Source: Xiheibacterium sp038325765
GTDB lineage: Bacteria; Myxococcota_A; Polyangia; Nannocystales; Nannocystaceae
Direction of reading: 5' to 3'
NCBI GenBank assembly: GCA_038325765.1
Contig: JBBQJI010000037.1
Coordinates: 1 to 64,000 of the forward strand
Length of the DNA stretch: 64,000 nt
In this document: in pieces, positions 1 through 9,269 of the stretch
How positions within the stretch are numbered: position 1 is the stretch's first letter
Layout: each line of letters begins with the position of its first letter
Translations under genes and position numbers: made by a program
Notes under the pieces: model-generated
What the model was told of the DNA's origin: nothing
Seen by the model: only the letters and a program-made list of their open reading frames with translations
Database searches by the model: none

Positions 1-2
1 GG

Positions 3-1088
3 CGCGTCCTAAGCTGCGCGCCGCCCTTGCCGCCGTGGCACATCGTCTTCCTGACCGCACTGCGCGCGACCGCCGAGCCCGCCGCGACGCCCGTGTCGTG
101 GCGTGCACCGCAGGGGTGCCCCGACGGCCGCGAGGTCGCCCGCCGCATCCTGGCGCTGGTCGGTCGCGAGCCCACCGCGGGTGAGATCCGCGTCGACGGG
201 ACGGTGCGCAGGGTGGAGGGCGGGTTCGCGCTGCGCCTGCGCGTCGATGCCGGTACGATGGTCGAAGAACGCAGCATCGTCGCCGACCGATGTGCGGCGC
301 TGGCCGACACGACCGCGTTGGTGACGGCGCTGATGGTGGATCCGATCGCGACGACGGAGAAGGTCTTGGTGCCCGAGATCGTCGCGCGCGCGGAGCAACG
401 CGCGGCCGCCCGCGGGGCCGCCGAGGATGCGGGAACGAACCCGTCGCCGCGCGGCGCGGGCGCGCCGGAGAATCGGGGCCGCGACGATGGCACATCACGC
501 ACCGCCGCATCGCGTGACCGTCGCGACCGCAGCGGCGCGCGGCGCCCGGTGGGCGTCTGGGCGCGCGTCGGCGGTGGCGGTCAGTTCGGCGCCGTCCCGG
601 GGCTCACCGGTGGGCTCGCACTCGCGCTCGCCGTTGGCACCGAACGGGTGCGCGGCGAACTGGGCGGCAGTTATTGGTTTCCGCGCACGGTGGGCACCGG
701 TGACGACGTCACGCTGCGCGTGCACCTGGGCGTGGTTTCGCCGCGGATCTGCGGGGTGCTGCCGCAGGGGCGCATCGGCGTGGTCGCGTGCGGGGGCGTC
801 GAGCTCGGGGCGATGCGCGGCGACGCTGCTGGCGGCACCCGCCTGCCGCTGTGGTTGGGGCTCACCGCCGAGCTCGGCGTTCGCGTCCCGGTGGCGCCGA
901 GGATTGCGGTGCGCTTCGGCGTCGGCGCGGTCGCGCCGGTGGTGTTCCCGGTGTTTCGGCTGGTCGATTCCGCGGGCCCGCGCACGCGCGAGGTGTACAG
1001 GCCGGCGGGCGCCGCGGTTCGCGTCGATGTGGGCGTCGAGATCCGTCTGCGCGGTGTCGAGACGGTCGCGTCCCGTCGACGCCGCTGA
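3..1088 (+). CDS. Putative exported protein with C-terminal barrel-like region (5' partial)
   Basis: The reading frame is open to the left edge, so the true start may lie outside the window; a TTG at 27 is the first start-like codon inside it. Near residue 25 after that TTG is the motif SWRAPQGCPDG, followed by a compact alpha/beta-like segment of about 80 residues. A charged Arg/Gly/Ala-rich linker follows (about residues 125-175). The last 170 residues alternate hydrophobic and polar positions and are rich in Gly and Val (LGGSYWFPR, LRVHLGVVSPRICG), as in outer-membrane beta-barrels. I infer an envelope protein, a small N-terminal periplasmic domain tethered to a barrel. No family name can be given with confidence. 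Confidence 0.6.
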   Translation, partial: RVLSCAPPLPPWHIVFLTALRATAEPAATPVSWRAPQGCPDGREVARRILALVGREPTAGEIRVDGTVRRVEGGFALRLRVDAGTMVEERSIVADRCAALADTTALVTALMVDPIATTEKVLVPEIVARAEQRAAARGAAEDAGTNPSPRGAGAPENRGRDDGTSRTAASRDRRDRSGARRPVGVWARVGGGGQFGAVPGLTGGLALALAVGTERVRGELGGSYWFPRTVGTGDDVTLRVHLGVVSPRICGVLPQGRIGVVACGGVELGAMRGDAAGGTRLPLWLGLTAELGVRVPVAPRIAVRFGVGAVAPVVFPVFRLVDSAGPRTREVYRPAGAAVRVDVGVEIRLRGVETVASRRRR

Positions 1089-1124
1089 TGGCCGGCCGCG
1101 CGTTGTGATGGGCCCGAGTTCAGC

Positions 1125-1319
1125 TCACACGGTCATGCCCCCGTCGATGTCGGTGTTCGAGCCGGTGATGTAGCGAGCCGCAGGGTTCGCCAGATAGACG
1201 ATCAGCGAGGCGACGTTCGTCGGTGTGTCCGTAGTGCCCAGCGCGGTGAGTGGCGTGGGGAAGAAAGGCCCCCGAGGCCCGACATAGTTTCGTTTGAAGC
1301 CGGGCGAAGCGTTCGCCGC
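1125..1319 (-). pseudogene. C-terminal remnant of a short-chain dehydrogenase
   Basis: Reading leftwards, about 60 codons encode the end of a classical SDR: an NASPGF segment (normally NAVSPG), then NVASLIVYLANP, ARYITGSNTDIDGG and a stop after GGMTV. This matches the end of FabG-like SDRs, where the last strand gives YITGQ-x-x-x-VDGG. The Rossmann nucleotide-binding half and the YxxxK catalytic segment are absent: just upstream lies the 3' end of oligopeptidase B (stop at 1328). The fragment is therefore a decayed or truncated gene, not a working enzyme. The same frame stays open into the peptidase gene, but that part is antisense shadow of its reading frame. Confidence 0.6.
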
Positions 1320-1327
1320 AGTGAGGC

Positions 1328-3439
1328 TCAGCGTCGCACGCCGATCCGATCGAGGAGGAAGGCGTAACTCAGCGCCGTCTCGCGATGTCGTCGGAAGCGG
1401 CCCGATGCGCCGCCGTGGCCGGCCTCGAGGTTCACGTGGAAGACGACCAGGTTGTCGTCCGTCTTGCGCTCGCGCAGGCGCGCCACCCATTTGGCGGGCT
1501 CCCAGTACTGGACCTGCGAATCATGTAGGCCGGTGATGACCAGCATGCTCGGGTAGTCCTGGGCGCCCACGTTGTCGTAGGGCGAGTAACCCAGCATGAA
1601 CTCGAAGAACTCGCGCCGGTTGGGGTTGCCCCACTCGTCGTATTCGAAGGTCGTCAGTGGGATACTCTCGTCGAGCATCGTCGTCACCACATCCACGAAA
1701 GGTACGTCGGCGACAATCGCCGCGAAACGATCGGGTGCCATGTTCGCGACCGCGCCCATGAGCAGCCCGCCGGCGCTTCCGCCGTGGGCGAAGAGCTGGC
1801 TCCTCGAGGTCCAACCCTCGTCTACGAGGTGGTCGGCGACATCGATGAAATCGCGAAAGGTGTTCATCTTGTCGAGCAATCGGCCGGCGTCGTACCAGGC
1901 CCGGCCTCGCTCCTGGCCCCCGCGCACGTGCGCGATCGCGAAGACCACGCCCCGATCGAGCAAGCTGAGGCGGGGCGAGGAGAACGTTGGATCGAGCGAG
2001 TGGCCGTAGCTGCCGTAGCCGTAGAGCAGCAGCGGTCGCGGCTCGCCCGCATCGCGCTCACCCGCCCAGAGGTCGCGGCGGTGGACGAGGCTGACGGGGA
2101 CCAGCGCGCCGTCCCTCACGCGGACGTCGAGGCGGTGGGTCGCATAGCGCTCCGGGTCGAAGTCGCCGAGCACGGGATCCCGCTTCATCAGCGTGCGCTC
2201 GAAGGTCTCGAGGTCGAGGTCGTAGACACTCCGCGGGGTGCGCATCGAGGTGTACTGGAAGCGCAGCGTGTCGCTCTCGAACTCGGCGTTCGTTCCGAAA
2301 CCGGTCCAGTAGGCGGCTTCGTCCATCGGTACCTCGCGTGCGTGATCGAGGTCCGCGAGGTCGGGCCGCGCTCCGGGGCTCGCTCGCCCCGCGTGGCGCC
2401 AGGGCATGACCGAGAGCCGCAGGATTCCATCGCGTCGCTCGTTCACGACGAGGCGCATGGAGAACAGCTCGCAACTCTCCAGGAAGACGCCATCCCGGGC
2501 GGGAATCTCTTCCCGCCAGCGCGTCCGATCCTCGCTCTCGTCGGGGCGAACGCTCATGAGGCGAAAATCTCGCGCCTCCCAGTTGGTACGAATGTAGAAG
2601 CGCCCGTGGGCGTGGTCGACATTGTACTCGTGGGTGGGCTCGCGGGCGATGACGAGGACCGGCGCGGCGTCGGGCTCGCTCGCGCGGACCCAGCGGTATT
2701 CGTCGGAGATCGTCTGATGCGAGCCGATGAATATCAGCTCCCGCGAACGGCTCCGCGAGACCGAGACGTGGAATTCTTCGTTGGTCTCGTCGAAGACGAG
2801 CCGGTCTTCGTCTGCCTCCGCCCCGAGGCGATGGCGCCAGACCTGATGCGTCCGGAGCGTCCGCGGGTCCCGCTTGGTGTAGAAGATCGTGCGGTTGTCT
2901 TCGGCCCACACATATTGCCCGCTCGTCCCTTCGATGGCCTCGCCGAGGCGGGCGCCTCGCTCGAGGTCCCGCACCCGGAGGGTGTAGACGCGCCGGCTCA
3001 CCGTGTCTTCGCCATAGGCGAGGAGCAGACCGTCGTCGCTGACGTGCAGGCCGCTCGCTTGGTAGTAGGCGTGCCCCTGCGCCTCCTGGTTCACGTCGAG
3101 CGTGATCTCTTCGTCGGCCTCGAGCGAGCCGCGGCGCCGTGCGTGGATCGGGTACTCCTTGCCCTCCTCGAAGCGCTGGTAGTAGTGGAAGCCATCGAGG
3201 CGGTAGGGCACGCTCGTGTCGTCCTGGGCGATGCGCCCGATGATCTCCTGGAAGAGGGCGTCGCGGAATCCGGCCAGCGGTGCGAGGATCTCCTCCGTGA
3301 AGGCGTTCTCCGCCGAGAGATGAGCGAGCACCTCGGGGTCATCGCGCTCGTCGCTCCTCATCCACATATAGGGATCGGGACGCTCACGGCCGTGCTCGCG
3401 ATGAACGTAAGGCACCTGCTTGGCCACAGGCGGCCTCAC
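1328..3439 (-). CDS. ptrB: Oligopeptidase B (prolyl oligopeptidase family, S9A)
   Basis: Serine peptidase cleaving short peptides after Arg/Lys, usually cytoplasmic. The 703 residues compare with 686 in E. coli. An N-terminal seven-bladed propeller (about residues 60-400) precedes an alpha/beta-hydrolase domain. The nucleophile is in GGSAGG (Ser555), followed by VPFVDVVTTMLDES, diagnostic of PtrB. Asp640 (LHDSQVQYWEP) and His675 (EAGHGG) complete the triad. The start is the GTG at 3439 because a GGAGG lies 5 nt upstream and the protein then begins with the family's usual basic N-terminus leading to DPYMWMR. The frame stays open further upstream, but that part is antisense to the neighbouring lipoprotein gene. 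No signal peptide is seen. Identity is secure. Confidence 0.95.
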   Translation of the reverse strand: MRPPVAKQVPYVHREHGRERPDPYMWMRSDERDDPEVLAHLSAENAFTEEILAPLAGFRDALFQEIIGRIAQDDTSVPYRLDGFHYYQRFEEGKEYPIHARRRGSLEADEEITLDVNQEAQGHAYYQASGLHVSDDGLLLAYGEDTVSRRVYTLRVRDLERGARLGEAIEGTSGQYVWAEDNRTIFYTKRDPRTLRTHQVWRHRLGAEADEDRLVFDETNEEFHVSVSRSRSRELIFIGSHQTISDEYRWVRASEPDAAPVLVIAREPTHEYNVDHAHGRFYIRTNWEARDFRLMSVRPDESEDRTRWREEIPARDGVFLESCELFSMRLVVNERRDGILRLSVMPWRHAGRASPGARPDLADLDHAREVPMDEAAYWTGFGTNAEFESDTLRFQYTSMRTPRSVYDLDLETFERTLMKRDPVLGDFDPERYATHRLDVRVRDGALVPVSLVHRRDLWAGERDAGEPRPLLLYGYGSYGHSLDPTFSSPRLSLLDRGVVFAIAHVRGGQERGRAWYDAGRLLDKMNTFRDFIDVADHLVDEGWTSRSQLFAHGGSAGGLLMGAVANMAPDRFAAIVADVPFVDVVTTMLDESIPLTTFEYDEWGNPNRREFFEFMLGYSPYDNVGAQDYPSMLVITGLHDSQVQYWEPAKWVARLRERKTDDNLVVFHVNLEAGHGGASGRFRRHRETALSYAFLLDRIGVRR

Positions 3440-3444
3440 GATCG

Positions 3445-3449
3445 CCTCC
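3445..3449 (-). promoter_or_regulatory. Ribosome binding site of oligopeptidase B
   Basis: On the minus strand a GGAGG lies 5 nt before the GTG at 3439. It decides the start of the peptidase gene against the longer open frame. Confidence 0.65.
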
Positions 3450-3632
3450 GCTTCGTTCGGCTCGGGCGGGGCGCCACGGACGAACGATGGCGCGTGGGCG
3501 GCGGGGAGGCGGAGGCACGGGCGGGTAGCATGAGGGGGTATGATGGCCGTGATCGCACCGAGCCCGTCAAGCGGCAGGCCCGCTGTGCGAGGGCTGCTCG
3601 CCCAACGCCCGCATTCGTGTGACACTCTCCCC

Positions 3633-4421
3633 ATGCGTTGTATTGGCTTGAACTCGCTTCGTTTGGTTGTCCTCCTGCTGCTCGGCGCGTGCGGGGATTC
3701 CACGCCGACGGACACCGCCGGAGGATCGACGTCGGGCTCGACCGCGCCCGATCCCGACAGCAGCGGCTCGCTGAGCGCGACACTGACGAGCCCCGACTCG
3801 TCGTCGGGCGGCACGACGACGGATACGACGGGCACGGACGACGCTGCGGACTCGACCGACACCGGCGGCACCGCGGACTCGACCGGTCACGCGAGTTCGT
3901 CGTCGAGTGAGTCGAGCTCGTCGTCCGACCCCGGTGAGTCGAGCTCCGGAGGCGGCGCGCTGGCCGACATCACCGGCGATCACCTGCTCGCGCTCGCGAC
4001 GGTGATCGCCCCCGATACACCGCTGCAGTACCTCGCGACCGTGGTGCAGACACCCGACGGCGACGGCGCCCTGCTCGACATCTCGCTGCAGCCGCTCTCC
4101 CTCGACGTCGGCAGCACGACGACGCCGCGGCTTCCCTTCGGCGCGCCGCTGGTGTTCGACGACATCGAGGTCGCCGCGGACGGCAGCTTCGAGATCACGG
4201 TCGGCGGGTTGGAGGTCACCGGCGAGACCAACCCGATCACCGGCAGCGACGCCTTGGCGGCGAACGTCGTGCTCACGGGCACCATCGTCGACGATGCGTC
4301 ATGGTGTGGAACGGCTGCGGGGGCGCTGACGGCACCGTTGCGGTTGGACCTCGCGGGCACGACCTTCGCAGCGACCGCCGTCGACGGCGACCTCCCGCTG
4401 GGCTTCTCCGGCAGCTGCTGA
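3633..4421 (+). CDS. Lipoprotein with Ser/Thr/Asp-rich linker, unknown function
   Basis: The protein has 262 residues. The ATG at 3633 gives a perfect lipoprotein signal: basic n-region, hydrophobic LRLVVLLLL and lipobox LGAC with the lipidated Cys near residue 18. Residues 20-110 are a low-complexity Ser/Thr/Gly/Asp linker typical of Nannocystaceae lipoproteins. Residues 110-262 form a small domain (starting near ADITGDHLLALATV) that looks like a beta-sandwich, with two Cys late in the chain (WCGTA and the terminal SC). An in-frame ATG at 3540 would put about 31 extra residues before the signal peptide and is rejected. Function unknown; likely displayed at an envelope membrane. Confidence 0.8.
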   Translation: MRCIGLNSLRLVVLLLLGACGDSTPTDTAGGSTSGSTAPDPDSSGSLSATLTSPDSSSGGTTTDTTGTDDAADSTDTGGTADSTGHASSSSSESSSSSDPGESSSGGGALADITGDHLLALATVIAPDTPLQYLATVVQTPDGDGALLDISLQPLSLDVGSTTTPRLPFGAPLVFDDIEVAADGSFEITVGGLEVTGETNPITGSDALAANVVLTGTIVDDASWCGTAAGALTAPLRLDLAGTTFAATAVDGDLPLGFSGSC

Positions 4422-4422
4422 C

Positions 4423-4440
4423 CGCGGGTGAAATCCCGCG
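4423..4440 (+). terminator. GC-rich hairpin just after the lipoprotein stop
   Basis: A perfect 6-bp stem (CGCGGG / CCCGCG) with loop TGAAAT begins two bases after the TGA at 4421. No T-run follows, so it may stabilise the 3' end or act only as a weak terminator. Confidence 0.35.
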
Positions 4441-4632
4441 CTTCGGCATGCCCGATGCGCAACGCGTGAGACTCGGAATCGAACGCCTCGGCGCTCGCCG
4501 ATCTCCATGACGGTGCCGGACTGCGCTCGCTCCTGTTGGCGATCGCGCAGCCAGCTCTGCAGGTTCGTGCTCGAGCGCGCTGCGCCCGATGCCGACGGCG
4601 TCGAGTGTCCGGCGCTGCGACGCGCTGCCAGT

Positions 4633-7600
4633 TCACCGCGCCCGGTGCAACGCGAGCCACTTCGTGCACGCCGTGAGCAACTCACTCTCACCGAGCGCAA
4701 CCAGCTCCTCCCGGGCCGCTTTCGCAAGGGCGCGGGCACGCGCGCGCTCGGATGGTCGCGCCCACAGCGTGCGCGCGAGCGCAAACTTCGCCTCGGCCCG
4801 CAGATCCGCGCCCGCGCCCGCCGCGGTGTGGATCTCGAGCGCCCGCGCGAACTGGACCTCGGCCTCGGTGATGCGACCGAGCGCCTCGAGAGTATTGCCG
4901 AGGCCGAAGGCGACCTGGGCGATGGCGGGGTGATCGACGCCGAGCGCGGTCTCGCGGATCCGCAGCGCCTCGCGGTACTCGGCCTCGGCCTCGGCGAGGC
5001 GGCCTTGATGGAAGATGACGTTGCCCAGGCTGTGTCGCGCCGAGCCGACGTCGGGGTGATCGGGTCCGAGTGTGCGCTGCCACGCCTCCAGCACGCGGGC
5101 ATACTCCTGCTCGGCCTCGGCAAAGGCTTGCCGGAAATAGAGCGAGTTGCCCAGGCCCAACCTCGATGCAGCGACATCGGGATGCTCGGGGCCGAGGCTG
5201 CGCTCGCGGATGGCGATGGCGAGTTCGAACTGCTCGTTGGCGGCGTCGTGCTCGCCCAAGGTCGACAGGGCGTTGCCGATCGAATGCCGCGATGCGCCGA
5301 CATCGGGGTGGTCCTCGCCGAGCGTCGCAATGCGCAGCGCGAGGCTGGTGCGGTACTCCTGCTCTGCCCCCTCGATGTCACCGGCCAGGAGCAGGGCATT
5401 GCCGAGGTTGTTGTGCGACTTGGCGACCTCGGGATGTTCGGGGCCGAGCACGCGCTCGCGGATCGCGATCGCGGTGCGCTGCTCCGCGGCGCCGCCGGCG
5501 AATTCTCCGGTGATCGTCAATGCGTTGCCGAGGTTGTTGTGCGACGACGCGACGTCGGGGTGCTCGGGGCCCAGGGCGCGGGTACCCAGCGCCAGCGCCA
5601 TGCGATACTCGGCCTCGGCCTCGGCGTAGTGCCCGCGGCCGTACAGCGCGTTGCCGAGGTTGTTGTGGCCACGGGCGACCTCGGGGTGCTCGGGCCCCAG
5701 CGCGGCGATGCGCAGGACCAATGCGGTGCGCTGCTCGGCCTCGGCCTCGTCGTAGCGCCCCTGCCCACCGAGCGCGCTGCCGATGTTGCCGCGCGCCCTC
5801 GCCACCGCGAGCGGATCGCGATGGGGCACGACCTGCCACAGCGCCATCGCACGGCGGTACTCGGTCTCGGCGAGGGCGAAGTTGCCCTCGCTCTCGCGCA
5901 CGGTGCCGATGGCGTCGTGCGTCGCGGCCTCGCGTCCGTCACCGAGGCCGGCCGACAACCCCAGCGCGATCTGTCCGAAGGCCATCGCTTCGTCGTGGCG
6001 CTTGAGCTTGCCGCCGATGATATGGGTGAGCAGTTGGGCCGCGCGTAGGGCTCCGTCCCACTGCCGTGTCGCGAGGGACGAGTGCAGCGCGCTGCGCAAC
6101 GCGCCCTCGGCCCGGACGAACGCGCCGTCGAGTCGGAGCGCGTCGCCCTCGAGCAACGACCACTCGGTGTGCAGCGGGGTGTAGCCCACCGCATCGACGT
6201 CGTCGGCGACATCCCGCAGGATCGTCAGCGCGGCGTGGTGCTCCCCCAGGGCGAGGCGGGTGCGGGTATCGGCGAGCAGGGCCTCGAGCTCGAGCACCCG
6301 CGCCGCGGCGTCGGGCGAGGCCGGAGGTGGGATCTCGGCGCGCAGCGCCTCGACGTCGTCGCAGCGCCCCAGCGCGGGCAGCCCCGCGACCAGGGCATGG
6401 GCGTTCTCCATCGTCTGGGCGTCGGCGCCGAGCAGCGCGGTCGTGGCCGCGGCCAGCTCGACCTCGGCGGCTTGCAGGCACGCCATCCGCAGATCCATGA
6501 CCTCGGTCGACTGTTCCTTGCGCAGCGCCGTCGCGGCGCAGGTCTCGGTGTGGGACTGGGCCCAGCGGGCGGCATAGTCGTCGAGCACCGGCGCGGTGCG
6601 ATCCCACACCGCGGCGGCGTAGCTCACCTCGGTGCCGAGCATCGCGCGCTCGACCTGGACCCGACGGTTCGCGTCCCACACGCCCTCGAGGTGGGCCATC
6701 GCGCCGGCGCACGTCATAGCCGAGTCGTCGCGCGAGACCAGGGCGACCGCCGTCGTCCACGCCACACCGATCACGCCGACCGTGGCGATGACGCGCCGGC
6801 GATTGCGACCCGGCTCGAAGGTGAGCGCGCTGAGCAGCGCCTGCATCGACGGCCAGCGGTCACCGGGAGCGGGCGCGAGACCGCGGCGCAGCGCATCGAC
6901 GAGCCGGCGCGGCACCGCGACGTGCTTGGGCCATGGCGGCGGGCCGGCGAGTTTGCGCGCGACGAGCTCGGCGGTGCTCTGGCCCCGCAACCGTCCGAAC
7001 GGCAGCTCGCCCACGAGTGCCTGCCACACCGATACGCAGAACGCATACTGATCGACCGCGGGCGTGAGCATCGCGTCGGCGTGCTGTTCGGGCGCCATGT
7101 ACGGCAGCGTGCCCAGGACTCGGCTGCGCTCGCGTCCCCCGGCGGTCCGCACCGTCTGCGGCGTGTCCAGCGCGATCTCGACATCGGCATCGGCAGCGTC
7201 GTGATCACCGCTCGATCTCGCGGCGGCGCTGTCGTGGAACCGCGCAAGCCCGAAGTCGGCGACGCGTGCCCGGCCGTCGGCGCCCAGCAGCACGTTGCCC
7301 GGCTTGAAGTCGCGGTGCAGCATCCCGGCCTCGTGGGCGGCCTCGAGCCCGCGGCCCGCGGCCACGAACTTGGCGACGACGTCGCGCCACGGATGGGGAC
7401 CGGTCGCCAGCCACCGCCCGAGCGACGTGCCATCGACGTGCTCCATCGCGATGATGACCGTGTCGCCGTCTTGCTCGACGTCGTACACCGACACCACGTT
7501 GGCGCAGTTGAGCTTCGCCATCGCCTGCGCCTCGAGCACCAGCCGGTCCTGACGGCCGGCATGGATCGCATCGGGGCGCACGCACTTGATCGCGACCTCG

Positions 7601-7839
7601 CGCTGCAGCTTGGGGTCGTACGCGCGATAGACCACGCCGACGCCACCACGGCCGAGCTCGGCGATGAGCAGGTAGCGGCCGAGCCGCGTGCCCATCTCGC
7701 GCGGCGCGGTGACGACGGGCGCCCCGCGGACGGCCGTATCCTCGGCGTCGTCGGGCAGGGGCATCTCGAGCGGATCCGCCACGTGTGTCGAGGCTGCCAC
7801 TTCGGCGACCGCGGCAGGCGGCCGCGGCGGCGCGGGCAT
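4633..7839 (-). CDS. Membrane Ser/Thr protein kinase with long TPR sensor region
   Basis: Bacterial Hanks-type kinase fused to tetratricopeptide repeats; 1068 residues from the ATG at 7839. The kinase domain spans about residues 55-320: glycine loop ELGRGGVGVVY, catalytic Lys85 (VAIKC), HRDFKPGN (175-182), DFG (195-197) and a MAPEQ activation-segment end. One membrane segment follows (about 348-369, VIATVGVIGVAW). The rest is extracytoplasmic, including seven or more 42-residue TPRs with the consensus LG-EHP-VA-S-NNLGNAL. This repeat type binds proteins or peptides. ATGs at 7893 and 7902 are alternatives, but the codons between them and 7839 fall in an AT-rich tract (7858-7885) that looks like promoter/leader. 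It is divergent from an ECF sigma gene, so the two may share regulation. Confidence 0.9.
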   Translation of the reverse strand: MPAPPRPPAAVAEVAASTHVADPLEMPLPDDAEDTAVRGAPVVTAPREMGTRLGRYLLIAELGRGGVGVVYRAYDPKLQREVAIKCVRPDAIHAGRQDRLVLEAQAMAKLNCANVVSVYDVEQDGDTVIIAMEHVDGTSLGRWLATGPHPWRDVVAKFVAAGRGLEAAHEAGMLHRDFKPGNVLLGADGRARVADFGLARFHDSAAARSSGDHDAADADVEIALDTPQTVRTAGGRERSRVLGTLPYMAPEQHADAMLTPAVDQYAFCVSVWQALVGELPFGRLRGQSTAELVARKLAGPPPWPKHVAVPRRLVDALRRGLAPAPGDRWPSMQALLSALTFEPGRNRRRVIATVGVIGVAWTTAVALVSRDDSAMTCAGAMAHLEGVWDANRRVQVERAMLGTEVSYAAAVWDRTAPVLDDYAARWAQSHTETCAATALRKEQSTEVMDLRMACLQAAEVELAAATTALLGADAQTMENAHALVAGLPALGRCDDVEALRAEIPPPASPDAAARVLELEALLADTRTRLALGEHHAALTILRDVADDVDAVGYTPLHTEWSLLEGDALRLDGAFVRAEGALRSALHSSLATRQWDGALRAAQLLTHIIGGKLKRHDEAMAFGQIALGLSAGLGDGREAATHDAIGTVRESEGNFALAETEYRRAMALWQVVPHRDPLAVARARGNIGSALGGQGRYDEAEAEQRTALVLRIAALGPEHPEVARGHNNLGNALYGRGHYAEAEAEYRMALALGTRALGPEHPDVASSHNNLGNALTITGEFAGGAAEQRTAIAIRERVLGPEHPEVAKSHNNLGNALLLAGDIEGAEQEYRTSLALRIATLGEDHPDVGASRHSIGNALSTLGEHDAANEQFELAIAIRERSLGPEHPDVAASRLGLGNSLYFRQAFAEAEQEYARVLEAWQRTLGPDHPDVGSARHSLGNVIFHQGRLAEAEAEYREALRIRETALGVDHPAIAQVAFGLGNTLEALGRITEAEVQFARALEIHTAAGAGADLRAEAKFALARTLWARPSERARARALAKAAREELVALGESELLTACTKWLALHRAR

Positions 7840-7854
7840 CGCGGGATCCGGGAA

Positions 7855-7991
7855 CCCCGAAAAAATAAAATGATTACGAATATTTGCGGCCATCGCGCGC
7901 ATGCCCGAACGCTCGACTGAGGGCCAACCACGGATCGAACCCCTGCGTGGGCATGATGCGGTGGGTCGGGTACGGATAGGCTGGAGCGCAC
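7855..7991. promoter_or_regulatory. Divergent intergenic region, AT-rich, between kinase and sigma factor
   Basis: A tract of about 30 bases (7858-7887) is strikingly A/T-rich in a genome of very high GC. It lies between the kinase start and the ECF sigma start at 7992, where divergent promoters are expected. Individual -35/-10 elements cannot be assigned by eye. If the kinase begins at 7893 or 7902, part of the tract is coding. Confidence 0.35.
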
Positions 7992-9269
7992 ATGGGGGCA
8001 GCGACATCGGGGGTGCATGCGATCGAGCCCGAGGAGCCGGGCACGGTTGATCCGCGGCGCTCCGAGGCGGGCTTCGCCGCGATGTATCGCCAGCATGCCG
8101 GCTTCACGTGGGCGTGTCTGCGGCGCCTCGGCGTGCCGCCCTCGGCGATGGACGATGCGATGCAAGAGCTGTGGGTGACCGCGCATCGTCGTCTCGACTC
8201 CTTGCGCGGGGTGGGTGCGACCAAGGCGTGGCTCTACGGCATCGCGCGCCGGATCGCGTCGCATCAGCGCCGCACCGAGGTCCGCCACCGTCGCAAGATC
8301 GACGCGCTCGGACAGACCGCGCCGACCCATGTCGAGGCCGATCGCGAGTCCACGCTCGTGGTCGAATCGATCCTCGCGTCGCTCGACGCGCGCGTGCGCG
8401 AGGCGTTCGTGCTCAGCGAGCTCGAGGGCTGGACGGCGCCGGAGATCGCCGCGGCCACCGGCGCCAACACCAACACCATCTACTGGCGGGTGCGAACCGC
8501 TCGGCATCAGCTGCAATCGAAGCTCGGCGATCGGGATCTCGACGCCGAGGTGATCCAGCTCCGCAACTCGACCACGCCCCCGCGCAAGTCGACCGCCCAC
8601 TGCTGGTTACTCATCGCGCCCCAGCTCGGCAAGCCGTCGGTGGTGGGTGGGATGTTCGCGTCGTGGTCGGCGATGAAGCTGGCAGTCGTCGGGGCTGCGG
8701 TCACGGTCGCGGTCGCGGCGGGGGTCGAGGTCGGCGCGCGGCCGCAGCGGTCGTCCGCAAGCTCCGCCGACGCGGCGCCGGCCGCGGGGGCGCGGGTCAC
8801 CGAGCGAGCGTCGCGATCGAGAATCGCCGCGGCCGCGGTGCTGCCGGCGGAACTCGACGCCGCACCGCCGCCGACGGAGATCCCCGCGTCGCTGCCGTCG
8901 GTGGGCGCGCCCAGACCGACGCGCGCGCGCGGCGATGCGCCCGCCACGACCGATGCGGCGCCGAAGTCCTCCGCACCGACGATCGACGTCACGGGCGAGG
9001 ATGCGCGCCTGCTCGCGGATGCCAAGGCCGCGCTCACGGGCGGCCGCACCGCTGACGCGCGGGCTCTGCTGGCCACGCACCGCATCGCGTTTCCGACCAG
9101 CAAGCTCGCCGATCTCCGCGACGCGCTCGGGCTCGACCTCGCGTGCCGCAGCGGTGACGCCCCCGAGGCGCGGCGTGTCGTCGCCGACGCCCAGACTCTC
9201 GGCCCGCTGGGCCCTTTGCTGGCGCGAGCGCAAGCCAAGTGCTCCGTTCTCGGGGCCACCGGGCCATGA
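7992..9269 (+). CDS. ECF-type sigma factor fused to a membrane-anchored C-terminal domain
   Basis: The protein has 425 residues. Region 2 of an ECF sigma-70 factor covers about residues 27-95 (YRQHAGFTWACLRRLG, DDAMQELWVTAHRRLDSLRG, TKAWLYGIARR). Region 4 covers 120-175 (ARVREAFVLSELEGWTAPEIAAATG, with IYWRVRTAR as the recognition helix). A single membrane segment (about 228-247) follows, then an Ala/Pro/Ser-rich stretch and a compact C-terminal helical segment (about 330-415). A sigma factor tethered in this way could be held at the membrane, with the C-terminal part acting as sensor or anti-sigma. A lipoprotein gene is coupled downstream, and the TPR kinase is divergent. The fused C-terminus matches no family I recognise. 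Confidence 0.85.
   Translation: MGAATSGVHAIEPEEPGTVDPRRSEAGFAAMYRQHAGFTWACLRRLGVPPSAMDDAMQELWVTAHRRLDSLRGVGATKAWLYGIARRIASHQRRTEVRHRRKIDALGQTAPTHVEADRESTLVVESILASLDARVREAFVLSELEGWTAPEIAAATGANTNTIYWRVRTARHQLQSKLGDRDLDAEVIQLRNSTTPPRKSTAHCWLLIAPQLGKPSVVGGMFASWSAMKLAVVGAAVTVAVAAGVEVGARPQRSSASSADAAPAAGARVTERASRSRIAAAAVLPAELDAAPPPTEIPASLPSVGAPRPTRARGDAPATTDAAPKSSAPTIDVTGEDARLLADAKAALTGGRTADARALLATHRIAFPTSKLADLRDALGLDLACRSGDAPEARRVVADAQTLGPLGPLLARAQAKCSVLGATGP

Noticed and set aside
1784..3622. Long open frame on the plus strand opposite oligopeptidase B
   Set aside because: Antisense shadow: the minus strand has full PtrB motifs with an RBS. The plus-strand translation is Arg/Val/Glu-rich without domains.
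6082..7920. 612-codon open frame opposite the TPR kinase
   Set aside because: GC-rich shadow. The opposite strand has kinase and TPR motifs throughout.
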